Shown: positions 43,219-55,220, counted from the stretch's first letter. The stretch is 64,000 nucleotides of DNA from Anagrus nilaparvatae (GCA_022575985.1 JAKSXM010000007.1:31932501-31996500); one strand, 5' to 3'. Notes: generated from the sequence alone by a model not told the origin. A program made the numbers and translations.

Positions 43219-44285
43219 CAGGGTGGCCACGGAACTGAAATATTAAAATTCCCTGACTTTCCAGACTATTTTTTAAAATTCTCCAGTACTTTTTTAGTGT
43301 TTCGACAAAATTTTACAAACCAAATCCCCTGACTTCCCAGATTTTCCAATAGACAAATTTTAGTAAATTTCAGACATTTTCTTTTTCAAAATTTAATATT
43401 AAATTTAAAGTTGAATCAGGTGGATAAAAATAGCATTTTTCGATTTAAGATTTCTGTAAACCGATATCGATAACATATGCTTCTGAAATGTTTAATTCTT
43501 GTAGCCATTTATTAAGTTATATGTCCCTTAGAATTCAAGAACAAAAATTTTGAAAATTTATTGACTGCAGATGGAGATATTAGCGCTTAAAATTCCCTTC
43601 ATTTTTGAGCTAATAAATTAATCAAAACTTTTTTATAGTTTCTGATTTTAAAAATCTTTGAAAATAATATTTAGGACATTATTTAGCATCGATTCACTGA
43701 AAAAAATTTTTTATGTTCTAAATTTTTCCCTGAATAAATTGATATTTTGAAAATTATACGTTAGGTCCAAAATCAAAAATCTTGAAAATATTTTATATTA
43801 TTCTTAGAAATTGAAATTTTTTTTAGTGAATCGATACTAAATAATGTCCTAAATATTATAATCATAGATTTTTAAAATCAGAAGCTTTATAAAAAAATCT
43901 TGATTGATTTAGTAGCTCAAAAACAAACGAAATTTTAAGCCCTAATATCTCCACCTATAGTTAATAAATTTTCAAATGTTTGTTTTTGAATTCTAAAGGA
44001 CATATAATTTGATAAATGGATATAAGAATTAAACATCAGAAGCATCGATTTCCAGAAATCATAAATCAAAAAATGCTATTTTTATCCACCTGATTCAACC
44101 TTAAATACCCAACTAAAACTCCCTTCTAAGTAGTTATTAAATGAAAAAATTTGTTAATTTTTATTTTAAAAAATAAATTCCAGAAATAAGAAATTATTCC
44201 CTGACATTCCCTGATTTTCCCTGACCTACAAAAAATTCCCTGACATTCCCTGACTTTCCAGTATTCCAGAAATGTGGCCACCCTG
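43219..44285. mobile_element. long-armed MITE (CAGGGTGGCCAC TIR)
   Basis: The ends CAGGGTGGCCAC (43219-43230) and GTGGCCACCCTG (44274-44285) are perfect inverted repeats, followed inside by CCCTGACTTTCC-type repeats. The flanks AAATT (43214-43218 and 44286-44290) form a 5-bp duplication. The interior is almost one giant hairpin: arms at about 43405-43735 and 43795-44105 are inverted copies (both contain gttgaatcaggtggataaaa or its complement). It is non-coding and lies in hAT intron 2, next to PLE2. Confidence 0.85.
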
Positions 44286-44599
44286 AAATTGCACTTGAAA
44301 AACGCTTAAAATAGATTGATTAATAAATTCATCTACACTTTTCTCACCTTCCTCTCAATCTTTTGCTTTTTTATAAAAACACCAATAATAATAGTATAAA
44401 CACAGATGAATTAATAAAAATTGTAGCTTTCACACTATTTGAATACAAAAGAACAAAAATTTTATTAATCAATAATATAATTTAATTTTTCATAATGTAT
44501 AAGAGAGAGAGATAAATTAATTAATTTAACAATGACAATGACATGAAATAACTTAAAAACTTAACTTTTTTTAACTCTAAAAAAAAAAATTTTTTTTAG

Positions 44600-46766
44600 G
44601 TAGTAGAAGAGAATCATAAAGAATTTCTTGATGATTCTGGAATACAGATATGCAGTACTGATATGGGCGAATGGCCACCTAATATGGAAAACTACAAGGC
44701 TTATTGGCTTAAAAAAGGGAATATCATAAAAAATAATGATGAAAATCTTTTAGCAGAAAAATCTCTGCAAGAATCAGATGGCAAAAAATTTAGAAAATGA
44801 CGAATTAGCATGTTTAAAATAAAGCATACAAATTTACCCATGTCCGAACGTAAGTGGCTCAGTTTTTCATCAGTTACTGGCAAGGTTTATTGTTTTTATT
44901 GTAAATTGCTAAGTAATAAACATGAAAAAACCCAACTTTCATGTGATGGATTTTGTGACTGGAAAAATGCTTACTCGCGCTTAAAATCTCATGAACTATC
45001 AATTGATCATATTGAATCCTTGATTTTATTTGAAAAGCTTTCAACAAAGTTGGGCAGAATTGACTGTGGACTGACAGTACAAGTAGAGGCAGAAAAAAAA
45101 TATTGGCGAGGGCTTCTTTATATATTAATAGAAGTGATCGTGGTTTATCTTTTCGGGGAAAAAACCAAACTATTGGTTCAACCCACAATGGAAATTACTT
45201 GGGATTAATAGAGCTAATTTCAAAGTTCAATCAATTTTTAAAAGAACACTTAGTGGAACATGCTAATAAAGAAACAGGTCACGAATATTATTTGTGAGCT
45301 AAAATTTGTGAGGAATTTAGAAACATATTAGCTGCAAGAGTGTTTAATGAGATTATACATCGTGTAAAAAGAGCTAGGTATATTTCCGTTAGCATTGATT
45401 CTACGAAAGATGAAGGTAAAATAGATCAATTAGTTATAATCGTTAGATACATCGAAGAAAATGGAGATCCTGCAGAAAGATTTTTAAAATTTATTCCAAA
45501 CGCCGGACATAAATCTGAAGATATGTTTCTCGCATTAAAGAATTTTTTTATTGAAAATGATTTAGATATGAAATACATTCGTAGTCAGTCGTATGACAAT
45601 GCACCAAACATGTCTGGGAGATTTGAAGGTCTTCAGGCTCTTATCCGTAAGGAATATCCCTTAGCGATTTGGGTTCCTTGCATGAATCATTCATTGAATT
45701 TAGTTGGAGTAGATTCGATGAATTGTTGCCAAAGAGCTAAATTATTTTTTAGTTTTTTAGAACAGATATATGTTTTTTTTACCTGTTCACCTAGTAGATT
45801 TGATGATCTTGTAAAGTGCCTTAAAAAAGCATCATCTCCTAATAATAGATTAACAATCCCTACACGAATTAGCACCACACGTGAGCTGATGCAACAAAAG
45901 CACTAGTGAATGCATTTACGCATATATTAGAACTCTTGAATGATATGTCGTTTGAAAATAGTTAAGCGCTGGGATTGTATTTGCAAATAAGTAATCTGGA
46001 AACATGCATATACGCCATAATGTGGAATGAAATTTTACAAAGGGATGATTCCACAAATAAATCCTTACAAAATCCATCTAAAGATATGAATACGGCAATG
46101 GCTGAATTACTTTCTCTCAAAGAATTCATTCAGTCTAAAAGAAATGCGTTTGACTATTATGAAACGATAGATACGATGATGGAGGTGCTCCAGATACTGT
46201 GATGGATGAAAGAAATGATTTTAAAATCAATTCATTTCTTCCTGTAATAGATCAGTTCTTAGTTTCCCTGCAAAAAAGAATAACGGCTTATGAAGAATCT
46301 CATAGTCACTTTGCATTTTTAAAAAAGTTAGATACTTTAACTGTAGATGAAATTACTAATAATGCAAATAATTTATGTGAGATTTATCCAGATGATGTTG
46401 AAGAAAATTTGAGGGATGAGCTAACTCAATTTCGGCTAATTTTTATAAGATAAGCATGAAAAAGACGAAAACATGAGTCCGGAATTATTCATGCTAAAAC
46501 TTATACTAAGCAAAAAGCTAGAATAATTTAATAATGTCGAAATTGTCCTGAGAATGTACGTAACTATAATGGTTTCAAATAGTAGTGCAGAAAGAGCATT
46601 CTCTAAACTTAAGTTAATTAAAAATAGATTGTGTACATCCATGGAAGAAGATACTCTTAATGAAAGGACCATTTTAAATTCAGAGTTTGAAATTTTAGAA
46701 GAGATAGGTCTATCTGATATCATTGCACGATTCGCAGAAGTAAAAAGTAGAAAAGTTCAATGTTAA
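44600..46766 (+). pseudogene. hAT transposase main exon, decayed
   Basis: Follows a T-tract and AG acceptor (44598-44599). It opens VVEENHKEFLDDSGIQ, has an in-frame TGA at 44798-44800, then a TTF/BED-like zinc-binding region (WLSFSSVTGKVYCFYCKLLS ... HIES, 44850-45020). The catalytic core region follows at 45340-45906, with ISVSIDSTKDEGKIDQL, SYDNAPNMSG and CMNHSLNLV, and the C-terminal dimerisation motif SNSSAERAFSKLKLIKNRL at 46570-46626. Reading needs several frame changes (near 45115, 45300, 45900, 46200 and 46450) plus stops. The family includes the 'zinc finger MYM-type/52 kDa repressor-like' hAT proteins, which bind element ends and cut DNA. It is not functional here. Confidence 0.88.
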
Positions 46767-47178
46767 AAATTTTTATACTAATTATAATAATTAAATTTGT
46801 GCGAATTCTTTACCAAATTTGTTACCAAATATTAATTTATAAAAAATTAAACACATGTTTTTTAAATACTAAATTATAATATTTTAATATTAAATTTATT
46901 ATCTAAAATATCTCCTACATTAAAATAATAAAACTTTTAATAAATAAATGTGTATTTTTCTTATAGTCATTTTTTCATGGTATCATATTTTAATATAAAT
47001 ACTTATTTTATAAGAAATATCTTTGTGGAGCCAGTTTTCGACTGCCTTAGGTTTCGATAATTTTCATTTAAAGTATAGTTTTTTCTTCGTTTTATAAGTA
47101 ATTTTGTTTTTCGCTCGCCTTAACTAGGCCCCCACCATATTTTGCCTACAGGCCCCCACCAGTGATAGTTCGGCCCTG
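46767..47178. other. hAT 3' region and right terminal repeat
   Basis: Non-coding. Two GGCCCCCACCA copies lie just inside the end, and the terminal inverted repeat GATAGTTCGGCCCTG is at 47164-47178. They mirror the left end at 31919-32000. Confidence 0.8.
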
Positions 47179-47765
47179 TATCAAGACCTCTTTTCGGGTC
47201 ATGTGATCCAGATTGACAATGTGTAGGACCATGGTCAACTAACAGAAGAGATAATTAAAGAGATAATAAATCGTGAACCACTATTTGTGACCAACAGATT
47301 TAAATTAAGATCTCCTATAATTACTTTATGGCTGTAAGTTGAAGAGAGTTTACGAAGGTTTGATAGAAAATCAGGATTAGCATTAAACGAGACGTTAGGA
47401 GACCTATAAACTACACAAACGAAAATAGAGGGTACACCTTCGCCCAATACTTCACACATAAGGTATTCAGGCTCTAATGGCTTACCAAGTCTTTCAGTAT
47501 TGGACTTTGCTAGTATTTTTGCTCGGAAAAAGTTACGTATGTAAAGTATGACTCCCCTCCTCCTGTGTATTTGTCCTGACGAATAATGCTGTAACCATCA
47601 AAATTGGCTATATGATCAACTATTGCATCACCAAATCTCGTTTCTACAACGGCAATGATGTCGTAAGAAGGATCATCAATGAGTATCTGTTTAAATTGAT
47701 TTATATGGAGTTTTAGCGAATTTGCATTCAGAAAGCCTACCTTAAGCGAACTAGGCTTTTTATCT
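47179..47765 (-). pseudogene. CR1/Jockey-type element, endonuclease domain (5' side of hAT insertion)
   Basis: The minus strand from about 47765 reads KVGFLNANSLKLHINQFKQI, IIAVVETRFGD, CVVYRSPNVS and VIIGDLNLNLL, the order of APE-type endonuclease motifs of non-LTR elements. The frame is damaged by indels (47470-47530 and near 47290). Its end (IVNLDHMTRKEVL) is cut by the hAT element, and the next residues (IIWVDNNDKIL) appear at 31918 on the other side. Confidence 0.85.
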
Positions 47766-48117
47766 CTGTCTAGTCAATAATTACTTTTTGGAATTTCTGA
47801 CTTCTCGTTATGAGTATTATTGCAAGTGGGGGTGAGGCATTGAAGATGATAATTTTCCCTGCTGTAAATGTCCCGGATAGTATTAAGGGGCCGGTAAGGT
47901 AGATCAGTTACCGACATTAGTTTTTTTGAAATAATTAATTTTGTTGTTAATATAAAAATTTGAATTTTATTTTATCCACTCCGTAATTAAATTCTGCGTC
48001 GATTAAAAAAAAAAAATTGTAAATAGCTCAAAATTTACTAGGAAAAAAGTTGGATTTCCCAATTTTAATAGGCAATTTTAGAAAATCCTTTTCCTAGTAA
48101 ATGTCCTAATAACTGTT

Positions 48118-48878
48118 TTACCTTACAAACCCGTTAAGGTAAGATATGCAATCAAAAAAGTGCTCTTGGCTCCAGCTACGCCATCTTGCCAGGAATTTGC
48201 CTCCCCTATGCCATATATTTTTAAACCCAAGATTTTCGCCTATACTTTTTAAAGATTTAAATTTTTTGTACTCATTGCGCGAGAGTACTTCATTCACAAG
48301 AATTTTAGTATATGGAATACGAGAGACAAAATCCCAGCTAAACATTGATTTATCCAAGTCTTTAGTATTGAAAAAATTAAGTTTTTGCTTTTGAGACATT
48401 ATTTGACTCACTCTGTTTGAAGAAGTAAGGCGTGTAATAAAAGAAGGCAAGGTAGAACCATTTGCACCACCCTGAGTGCTAACCGAATTTGAAGTAGCCT
48501 CAGGTGACCGAGTGTTCAAAAAATGAATGCTTTCTATTTCGCTTATGTCAAAATCAGGAGAGATGCTTCGAAGAATAGCAAAACTAAGTGTTCTGAGTTC
48601 GTCAGTAGCTCGTTCGTCAAGGGCATGAATCCTACTATGTGAAGTTCAAAATCTTCTACCCGAAGAAAATTTCGTCTGTAACCCCTGCTACAAGACAATT
48701 CTCCATTGAAATGTTTAAAATTATCATAAGAATTACTATTTTTATTATTATTGTAAATATTATTATTATTATCATTATATATATTATTATTATCGATAAT
48801 AATACTGCTATTATTATCGCTGTCAGCTAAAAAATTATAATTATTATTATGATTGTTAAAATTACCCTGTACATGCAA
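48118..48878 (-). pseudogene. CR1/Jockey-type element, ORF1 remnant
   Basis: 48519-48118 encodes a fragment with FVSRIPYTKILVNEVLSRNE and LGFKNIWHRGGKFLARW, matching the C-terminal ORF1 domain common in insect CR1/Jockey elements. Upstream (48878-48543) another frame holds LRVEDFELHIVGFM and an Asn-rich part encoded by ATT repeats. Strand and order fit the element continuing at 47765 and 30331-31918. 47766-48117 is a degenerate linker with no clear ORF. Confidence 0.7.
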
Positions 48879-49004
48879 TTTGGTTTATTTACAACAATTT
48901 TTTTCATTTAAAAATGCATTTTTGTTATGTGAATTTAAATTTGTATGTGTATATTTTTCTGTATTACCATTAAGATTTGTGTTAGAGTTAAAATTTTTAC
49001 ATTA

Positions 49005-50985
49005 TTATTATTATTATTATTATATATTTATTTATTTTTTTTTTGTCAAGGAAATCTTGTGAATCTTACATCAGCCATGGAGTGTTTGCGGGCCTTAATG
49101 ACCCGCAAATTTGCATGATCGCCCACTTGCACGAAGTGTACAAGTGTACAACTGGGAGACCACCAGCGAACGTGGTCGCCGGCTACGCCCCAGATTCTTA
49201 CTGGATAAACACACTATAAACCCCCCTGCGCTTGTTTGCCCCAAACCGGAACTCCCGTTTCAGGTATAACTTCAATTTGGGACGCGCAGCCTAGGCAACT
49301 GGCCGCTGCCTTCCTCCAGCCTAGTGAAAGGAGAGCTATCTACGATAGAAAGCCCTCCTCCTTTTTCTTCAACAAGGTGGCCCTTACGTACTCTGCTACT
49401 CTGTTACAATTTTCAGGACTCCGTAGAATTTCCGGGACCACCGTCTCTGGCCTCCAAATCGGGAAGGGCGGGCGCCCTTTCACATAGCCCACACATCCAA
49501 AGAAAGTGTGATCCACTGTATCCATCACGCCTGGGCAGTGCAAGTACTCCTCTGTTGCCACCTTAATCCAATGCTTTAACATGACATGGAAATACACGAT
49601 CCTCAGGGCTGCTTGCTTCTGCACAGACGATATTTTGTGTCTGTATTTAGCAGTTTTGGGTAAATCCGCCCATATCTCGGAACTGTAAAGCAGGAGTTGC
49701 CGATCTGAAATCAGTGAGCGCGTCCATCGGGCATTTTCCTCTTCGTCTTTTTCCCATTGTTTCTGCCATTCTTCCATAGAGCTGGAGCGGGCGCGAGTGG
49801 ATGCCACTTCGCGGTCCTCTACACTATCGTAAATGTATTTCCGCTCTAATGCTAGCAGGTCGATGGGTATGACCGATGCTACTACCTGGATCGCCTTAAG
49901 GGATACCGTATAGTACGCGCAGGCGATCCTCAGAGGCGTTTGCCGCTGCACAGACGATATTTTATGTCTGTACTTGGCAGTTTTGGTGATATCCGCCCAG
50001 TTCTCGGATCTGTAAAGCAGGACAGAGTTGACAACGGACATCAACAATCTTCGCTTCCCTGGTTTGGGCCCTCCTATGTTGGCCATGAGTCTTGACAAGA
50101 AGGATGCGACCAACGTGGCCTTCTCACTCGAGCTCTAAAATTGTCTCCAGAAGTTCAGCTTGTTATCAAGCAGGACTCCCAGGTACTTAACCGATCTTGG
50201 CTTGGATCGTGTGAGGGTTTCCACCATCATCGACATTTACATCGATGTCCGTGGAAATTGTTGTTCAACGGGTCAGCAGTACGATCTCCGTGACTAGATT
50301 CAACCTCTCCTGACTTACCTGCATGTCCCTGCCGGTGATGGTGAGGGCCACATCGTACGCGTACCCGATTAGGGAAGCTCCTTCCTGGAGGTGAACGCGC
50401 AACAGGCCATCGTAAAAGGCATTCAACAGGTCCGGTCCAAGAACCGAACCTTGGGCTATGCCCGCACTCAGAACCCTCTGTCGTCTGCCATCGAGCGTGC
50501 CGTAGAGCAATCTCCGGCCCCATAGGTAGTCCTTTAGTACGTTATCCAGACCAGATACCTGGGTATCCGGGAATCGTACTCGAGAGACCGGATCATGTCA
50601 TCCCACTTGGCCGAATTGAAAGCGATTTTGACGTCCAGCGTTACAAAAAGGACGTCTTTGCGAATTGCAGGCCGCTTTTCCCTCTCAGCCTCTACGGTAT
50701 CCACGACTCGCCGGATGGCCCCCGCCTTGCCATTTTTCATGGCCTTGATGGCCTTCACCATCTCTTCCTCGCTGAATAACAGCACTTCCTCCCTGGGTAT
50801 CGTCTCTACCGGGTTTTCCCAGATGGGCCGCTCAGGGAAGAGAGCGCCGATGATTCTTTCGGTCGACACCGCGTCCATCATGTTGTCAGACCCCTGGTTC
50901 AACTTGCCCATTACGACTTTGTAACCAAGACCCCAGGGGTCTTTGTTTACATCCTCGTTTAATGAACGCAGGTATCGGGCCTTGC
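49005..50985 (-). mobile_element. second R1-type non-LTR element, 5'-truncated, with internal deletion
   Basis: The ORF2 is in pieces on the minus strand. 50911-50534 has GKLNQGSDNMMDAVSTERII and MKNGKAGAIRRVVDTVEAE then VLFVTLDVKIAFNSAKW; 50510-50265 has AGIAQGSVLGPDLLN and an altered YA-YDV at the catalytic YADD position; 50113-49340 has the thumb and C-terminal region ending VRATLLKKKEEGFLS. Compared with 35519-38080, about 100 codons between KNGKA(PGPDG) and (ST)GAIRR are missing. The 3' UTR ends in a tail of A and ATT repeats (49005-49046). A target duplication in (ATT)n sequence is plausible but cannot be delimited. Confidence 0.88.
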
Positions 50986-51477
50986 ATTATTATTATTTAA
51001 GATATGTGACACTATGTGTAAATAATAAATTAATAATTCAACTAATTTTAATTTTGAATTTTAATACGTAAATAATGTGGCTGCGGCGGAGAGTAGAATA
51101 AAGTGCCTATGTATGTGTGTATATATATATAAATTAGCGCTTCTTGTCTTATATACATGTGTATATGTATATGTAACTTTTTTATGCAGCTAATATTTTA
51201 GAAAAATAAACCAGTAATTGCACTTTGCCTTCTGAATATAATAAATTTCTATTTAAGTTGTACTTATTTATCTATTAAAACACTATTTAACTTAATATTG
51301 CACAAAATTGTAGTAAATTATATTAAAATCTTGAGGAGCGTATAGTTTTGTAGACTTCTTCTCTCGCGCACGCGCGTCTCTTAATCAATGAGCTCTAAAA
51401 ACAACGTCTCTGAAACAATGAGCTTAATACATTAATATGCCACTGATATAACCGATTACAACCATGCAATCATACAT
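50986..51477. other. A/T-rich DNA, no gene seen
   Basis: There are short TA/TG repeats around 51110-51175 and nothing else recognisable. Confidence 0.5.
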
Positions 51478-51775
51478 ACATTTCTGTCTTAATTCCATAA
51501 TAGTTGTGAAATATCAACGGTAATAATATTTTCAGATATTAGTACTTTTATGGAATTAAATGAGGTATAACACAGAAGAAAATTTATTAAAAAAATCGGT
51601 ATCAGATCCAAAAATGTACTATAAACGAACTTTCTAAAACTAATACTCTTATAGAAATAAATTTGGTATTTTTGTACTTTTTGGTGACGAAAATTTTGGG
51701 AAAAAAATTTTCAAAAAATTAATTTGATCAGATTCGAGATATTGAGTAAAAACCATAATTTCAAATATAAATACT
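51478..51775 (-). repeat. inverted copy of the 54430-55220 repeat
   Basis: This segment is the reverse complement of the repeat at 54430-54875, including 'gttgtgaaatatc', 'ttcagatattagtact', 'ggtatcagatccaaaaa' and 'cagattcgagatat'. Similarity is high with small indels. The pair encloses the envelope relic and a MITE, giving a 3.4-kb inverted-repeat-bounded block. Confidence 0.75.
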
Positions 51776-51841
51776 TTTTTTTCATCTGATAAAATCTCTG
51801 CTAAATCTGTTTCAGAATTTTTAAATGCCTCTTTAAGAATC

Positions 51842-52490
51842 CTTCATATAATCATTTGTGAGTTAGAAAAGAATTTTGTTACCAGAGTAGCATCTAAAGT
51901 TCGGTGTGCTCTAAACTTCGCAAAACGAGAGTTTGCTTTGCATCCTTTTTCAAGTGAGAATATACCCATTTGCGGTAGTTCTACGATGGTTTCTGGTAGT
52001 TGATCACATTTGATTGTTAATTGCTCACTTCTACGGCAAGTAAATAAGAAAGAATTCGGTTTAAATAAAGGAGTAAAGAAAGATTCTCGCCGATTCTGAA
52101 GTTTAATTACGCATTCGTTGGGACTATATTGTAATCCAGCTAAAATTTTGATTTAAAATCCAGAATTATTCGTTATTTTTAGGAGGGGTGAGAAATTTCC
52201 GCAAATTTTCGTAATTTCTAATTATTTGGATTTTTGAACGTGTTCATCTGAAGGAGCTATATATGTTTTATTGTCTTGGCTGATTGCAAGGTATGTGGTT
52301 TGAGGAATAAAATTTGCTACAGTTGAATCGTTACTTAAATGATTAATGATTGGGTGTGGTGTAATTTTGTATGATCGTAACGTGTTGAAATCAATTTATA
52401 TAATGTTGTATAAAGAAAAATCTTGTTGATTCAATGGAAATCTTGCATTCATTTTTATTAATTGATAATTATCTATTGCATCTCTCCATT
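51842..52490 (-). pseudogene. envelope-like (baculovirus F/errantivirus type) gene relic
   Basis: The minus-strand translation has the cysteine spacing and hydrophobic pattern of the ectodomain of F-type envelope proteins found in insect errantiviruses: a segment around NKTYIAPSDEH, then NECVIKL, a C-x-RRSEQLTIKCD region and LPQMGIFSLEKGCKA. In-frame stops (near 52152 and 52230) and a frame change make it non-functional. No gag, pol or LTR is linked to it. The assignment comes from pattern recognition, not alignment. Confidence 0.45.
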
Positions 52491-53048
52491 GTTTGTTAAT
52501 AAAAAAAAATATTTCTATTTCCTTAAGAAAATCAATATAATTATTATTATTTTTATTTATTTATTATTATTATAAAGCTTTACTTCCAATAATTTTTTTA
52601 ACAATTAATAATAATGCAATTTTACAATCTATTTAGTTAATGACATCAGTATTCCTATTAATGAATATTATTATAAATTTTTGTTTAAGTATTTCATGAA
52701 AAAGTAATAAAACGAACGATTTTTCATATCTCGATAATTTGTTCGTAAACAGTAAATATTATTCCCATTATTATACTATATAGAATTTTAAAAGGATATA
52801 TTCTTATCAAAAAAAAACAGGACAGAATGAATATTATTTTAAAATGGTTTCAGGTTGGCATCGATTCAAAATAGAATCGGTTTATTTTATTCATTATCAT
52901 ATCATTTTATTTTTTTACAATTAACAGCTAAGGCTTTATAAAGAAACTTGCTTGTACATTTAAACATATATATTATATGCATATATAGTTACCCGATTAG
53001 TAAAAAAAATTAATTAATTAATTTTGGGTAAGTTTAAACCATATATAT
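52491..53048. other. A/T-rich DNA, no gene seen
   Basis: Only ATT/TTA simple repeats (52530-52575) and low-complexity sequence are visible. Confidence 0.5.
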
Positions 53049-54016
53049 CCCAGCCAGCAAAATGAATTCAGATTGTATTCAATATGAATTTACGAGTATT
53101 CAGAATGAACTCTTTTTCTATTCCTATTGAACTCGATATGTATTCATAATGAGGTCATTTTATTTCGCCTAATTAAGTTCTTTTTGAATAATTTTTGAAT
53201 TCTTAAATTATGCATTTTGAATACTTTAATAATACAGTTATTATATCAGAAAGTAAATAATTTTAAAATAATTTTATTTTATTCAATTTTAGGTAAAAAA
53301 ATTTCTGAAAATAATTTATATAGGTATTAGTGTTAGGATAAACTTATTAAAAAATATTTAAAAATTAATTAAATTCCTTAAAATAAAATATATTTTATTA
53401 ACTTAATTCAAAAATTTTACATTAATGATGTATTTATATATACTTATAACTAGGATATTTTGCACTTAATTTCAAAAAAAAAATTAAAAGTTTTATTTGC
53501 TAAATAATTAACACTTGTTGCAATAATAAAATACAATCAATACAGATAATTTATAAATTGTATACATTATTATATACATATAGGTTATATTCAATAATAA
53601 TAAGTCACTTGATATTTTTGTTTAAAAATATTCTACAATTACACTATAAAACTAACTTCTAGATTAAGTAAAAAAATGATTTATAAATGAACTTTTAATT
53701 AATTAACTTAAAAAAGCAAAAATAATATAACACTTTATTACAACACGTAATGTTTTTCATCATGGAATATTAACGGTCGAAGTCGCGTCTTTTTTAAAAG
53801 TCTGTTTAGTTGTATGGGTGTACATTTGAGTTGTAACCACGTTGTAACTATATTACTAACTAGGTACAATTTTTTATACGCAATTTTAACTCATATTGAA
53901 CTCAAAAAGAACTCAATCAGGCGAAATTAAATGATCAATTTACGATTTTATTGTGAGTTCATAAAGAATTCTTTAAGAATAAACTTTAAATTTATGAATT
54001 CATTTTGCTTGCTGGG
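53049..54016. mobile_element. MITE with CCCAGCNAGCAAAATGAATTCA ends
   Basis: The ends cccagccagcaaaatgaatt (53049) and, inverted, cccagcaagcaaaatgaatt (54016) differ at one base. Similarity continues inward (tttcgcctRattRagttctt at 53163 and, inverted, at about 53925). The 970-bp element is non-coding. A TA duplication is possible but not certain. Confidence 0.8.
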
Positions 54017-54320
54017 CTGTATTACTTGCAGTAAATATATAAGATATGTAAGTATGTGATTTTTAAATTTATGTAATATTTATCCAAATTATTTATAAAT
54101 TTCTTGAGCTTTAGTTTTAGTATCTTTTTTTTTCATAATTTTCTTTTTTTTTTTAATATGCAGAATCTTTTAATGCTGTATTATCAGTTTTTTATTTTAA
54201 TGTATTTTGGTTCCTCAAAGAGGAACCATTATGATAGTTCAAATTTCGATTTTTGATTTTTTGGCATATAAGCACGTTTTGAGACCCCAGGAAGCTAAAA
54301 AACCGGTTTTTAAAAAAAGT

Positions 54321-54335
54321 ATGTGTGTGTATGTA

Positions 54336-54394
<59 letters not shown>
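54321..54394 (+). repeat. (GT)n microsatellite
   Basis: Mostly perfect GT repeat with GTAT interruptions at each end. Just to its left is a hairpin, ggttcctcaaagaggaacc (54210-54228). Confidence 0.95.
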
Positions 54395-54396
<2 letters not shown>

Positions 54397-54429
54397 AACC
54401 GGTGAAATTTCACAACCATTATGGAATTA

Positions 54430-55220
54430 AGACCTAATTTTTTTTTGTAATATTTATTTATATAATTTATTTTATGTAATACCTCATTTATTTCTACGAA
54501 AGTCCTTATATTTGAAAGTATGGTTTTTACTCTATATCTCGAATCTGATACTTAATTTTTTGAAAATTTTTTTCCCAAAATTTTTTTCACAAAAAAATAC
54601 AAAAAACACCAATTTTTTTTTTCTTTTTGGATGTAGTACCTAATTTATTTCTATGAAAGTACTAGGTTTAGAAAGTTTGTTTATAGTAATTTTTGGATCT
54701 GATACCGAATTTTTTCAAAAATTTTTCCTCAAAATTAAAAAAACAAAAAAATTAAAAAACCTGCAATAATTTTTTTTTTTTGGGTGAATACTCCATTTAA
54801 TTCCATGAAAGTACTAATATCTGAAAATAATGTAACCGGCGATATTTCACAACCGTTATGAAATTAAGACCTAATTTTTTTTTCAAAAATTTTTTCACCA
54901 AAAAAGCTCTATCTCCTTTTTTTTTTTTTAATTTGGATGTAATACCTCATTTATTTCCACGAAAGTACTTATATTTGAAAGTATGATTTTTACTCGATAT
55001 CTCGAATCTGATACTTAATTTTTTGAAAATTTTTTTCCCAAAATTTTTTTCACAAAAAAATACAAAAAACAATTTTTTTTTTTTTTGGAAATAGTACCTA
55101 ATTTATTTCTATGAAAGTACTAGTTTTAGAAAGTTTGATTATAGTCATTTTTTGGATCTGATACCGAATTTTTTTTTTAATTTTTTCTCAAAATTAAAAA
55201 AACAAAAAAATTAAAAAACC
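54430..55220 (+). repeat. ~430-bp unit in tandem, two copies
   Basis: The units start near 54430 and 54860. Both contain 'tcgaatctgatacttaattt', 'tttctatgaaagtactag' and 'ggatctgataccgaa' in order, and both end in 'aaaaaacctgca'. An inverted third copy is at 51478-51775. Non-coding. Confidence 0.85.

Larger units (their letters stand above)
31919..47178 (+). mobile_element. hAT transposon (TTF/ZMYM-like transposase) hosting three nested elements
   Basis: Terminal inverted repeats TAGGGACGAACTATC (31919-) and, inverted at the right end, CAGGGCCGAACTATC (to 47178) fit hAT ends. The flanks tatcaagc (31911-31918) and tatcaaga (47179-47186) are an 8-bp target duplication with one mismatch. GGCCCCCACCA repeats lie inside both ends (about 31963, 31990, 47130, 47151). 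The transposase gene on the plus strand has at least three exons. The R1 element, PLE2 and the CAGGGTGG MITE all lie in its introns. Without them the hAT would be about 5.2 kb. It is inserted in the endonuclease of a CR1/Jockey-type element. Confidence 0.9.

Noticed and set aside
47120..47160. GGCCCCCACC repeats as a separate satellite
   Set aside because: They mirror the repeats at the left hAT end and are better read as subterminal repeats of that element.
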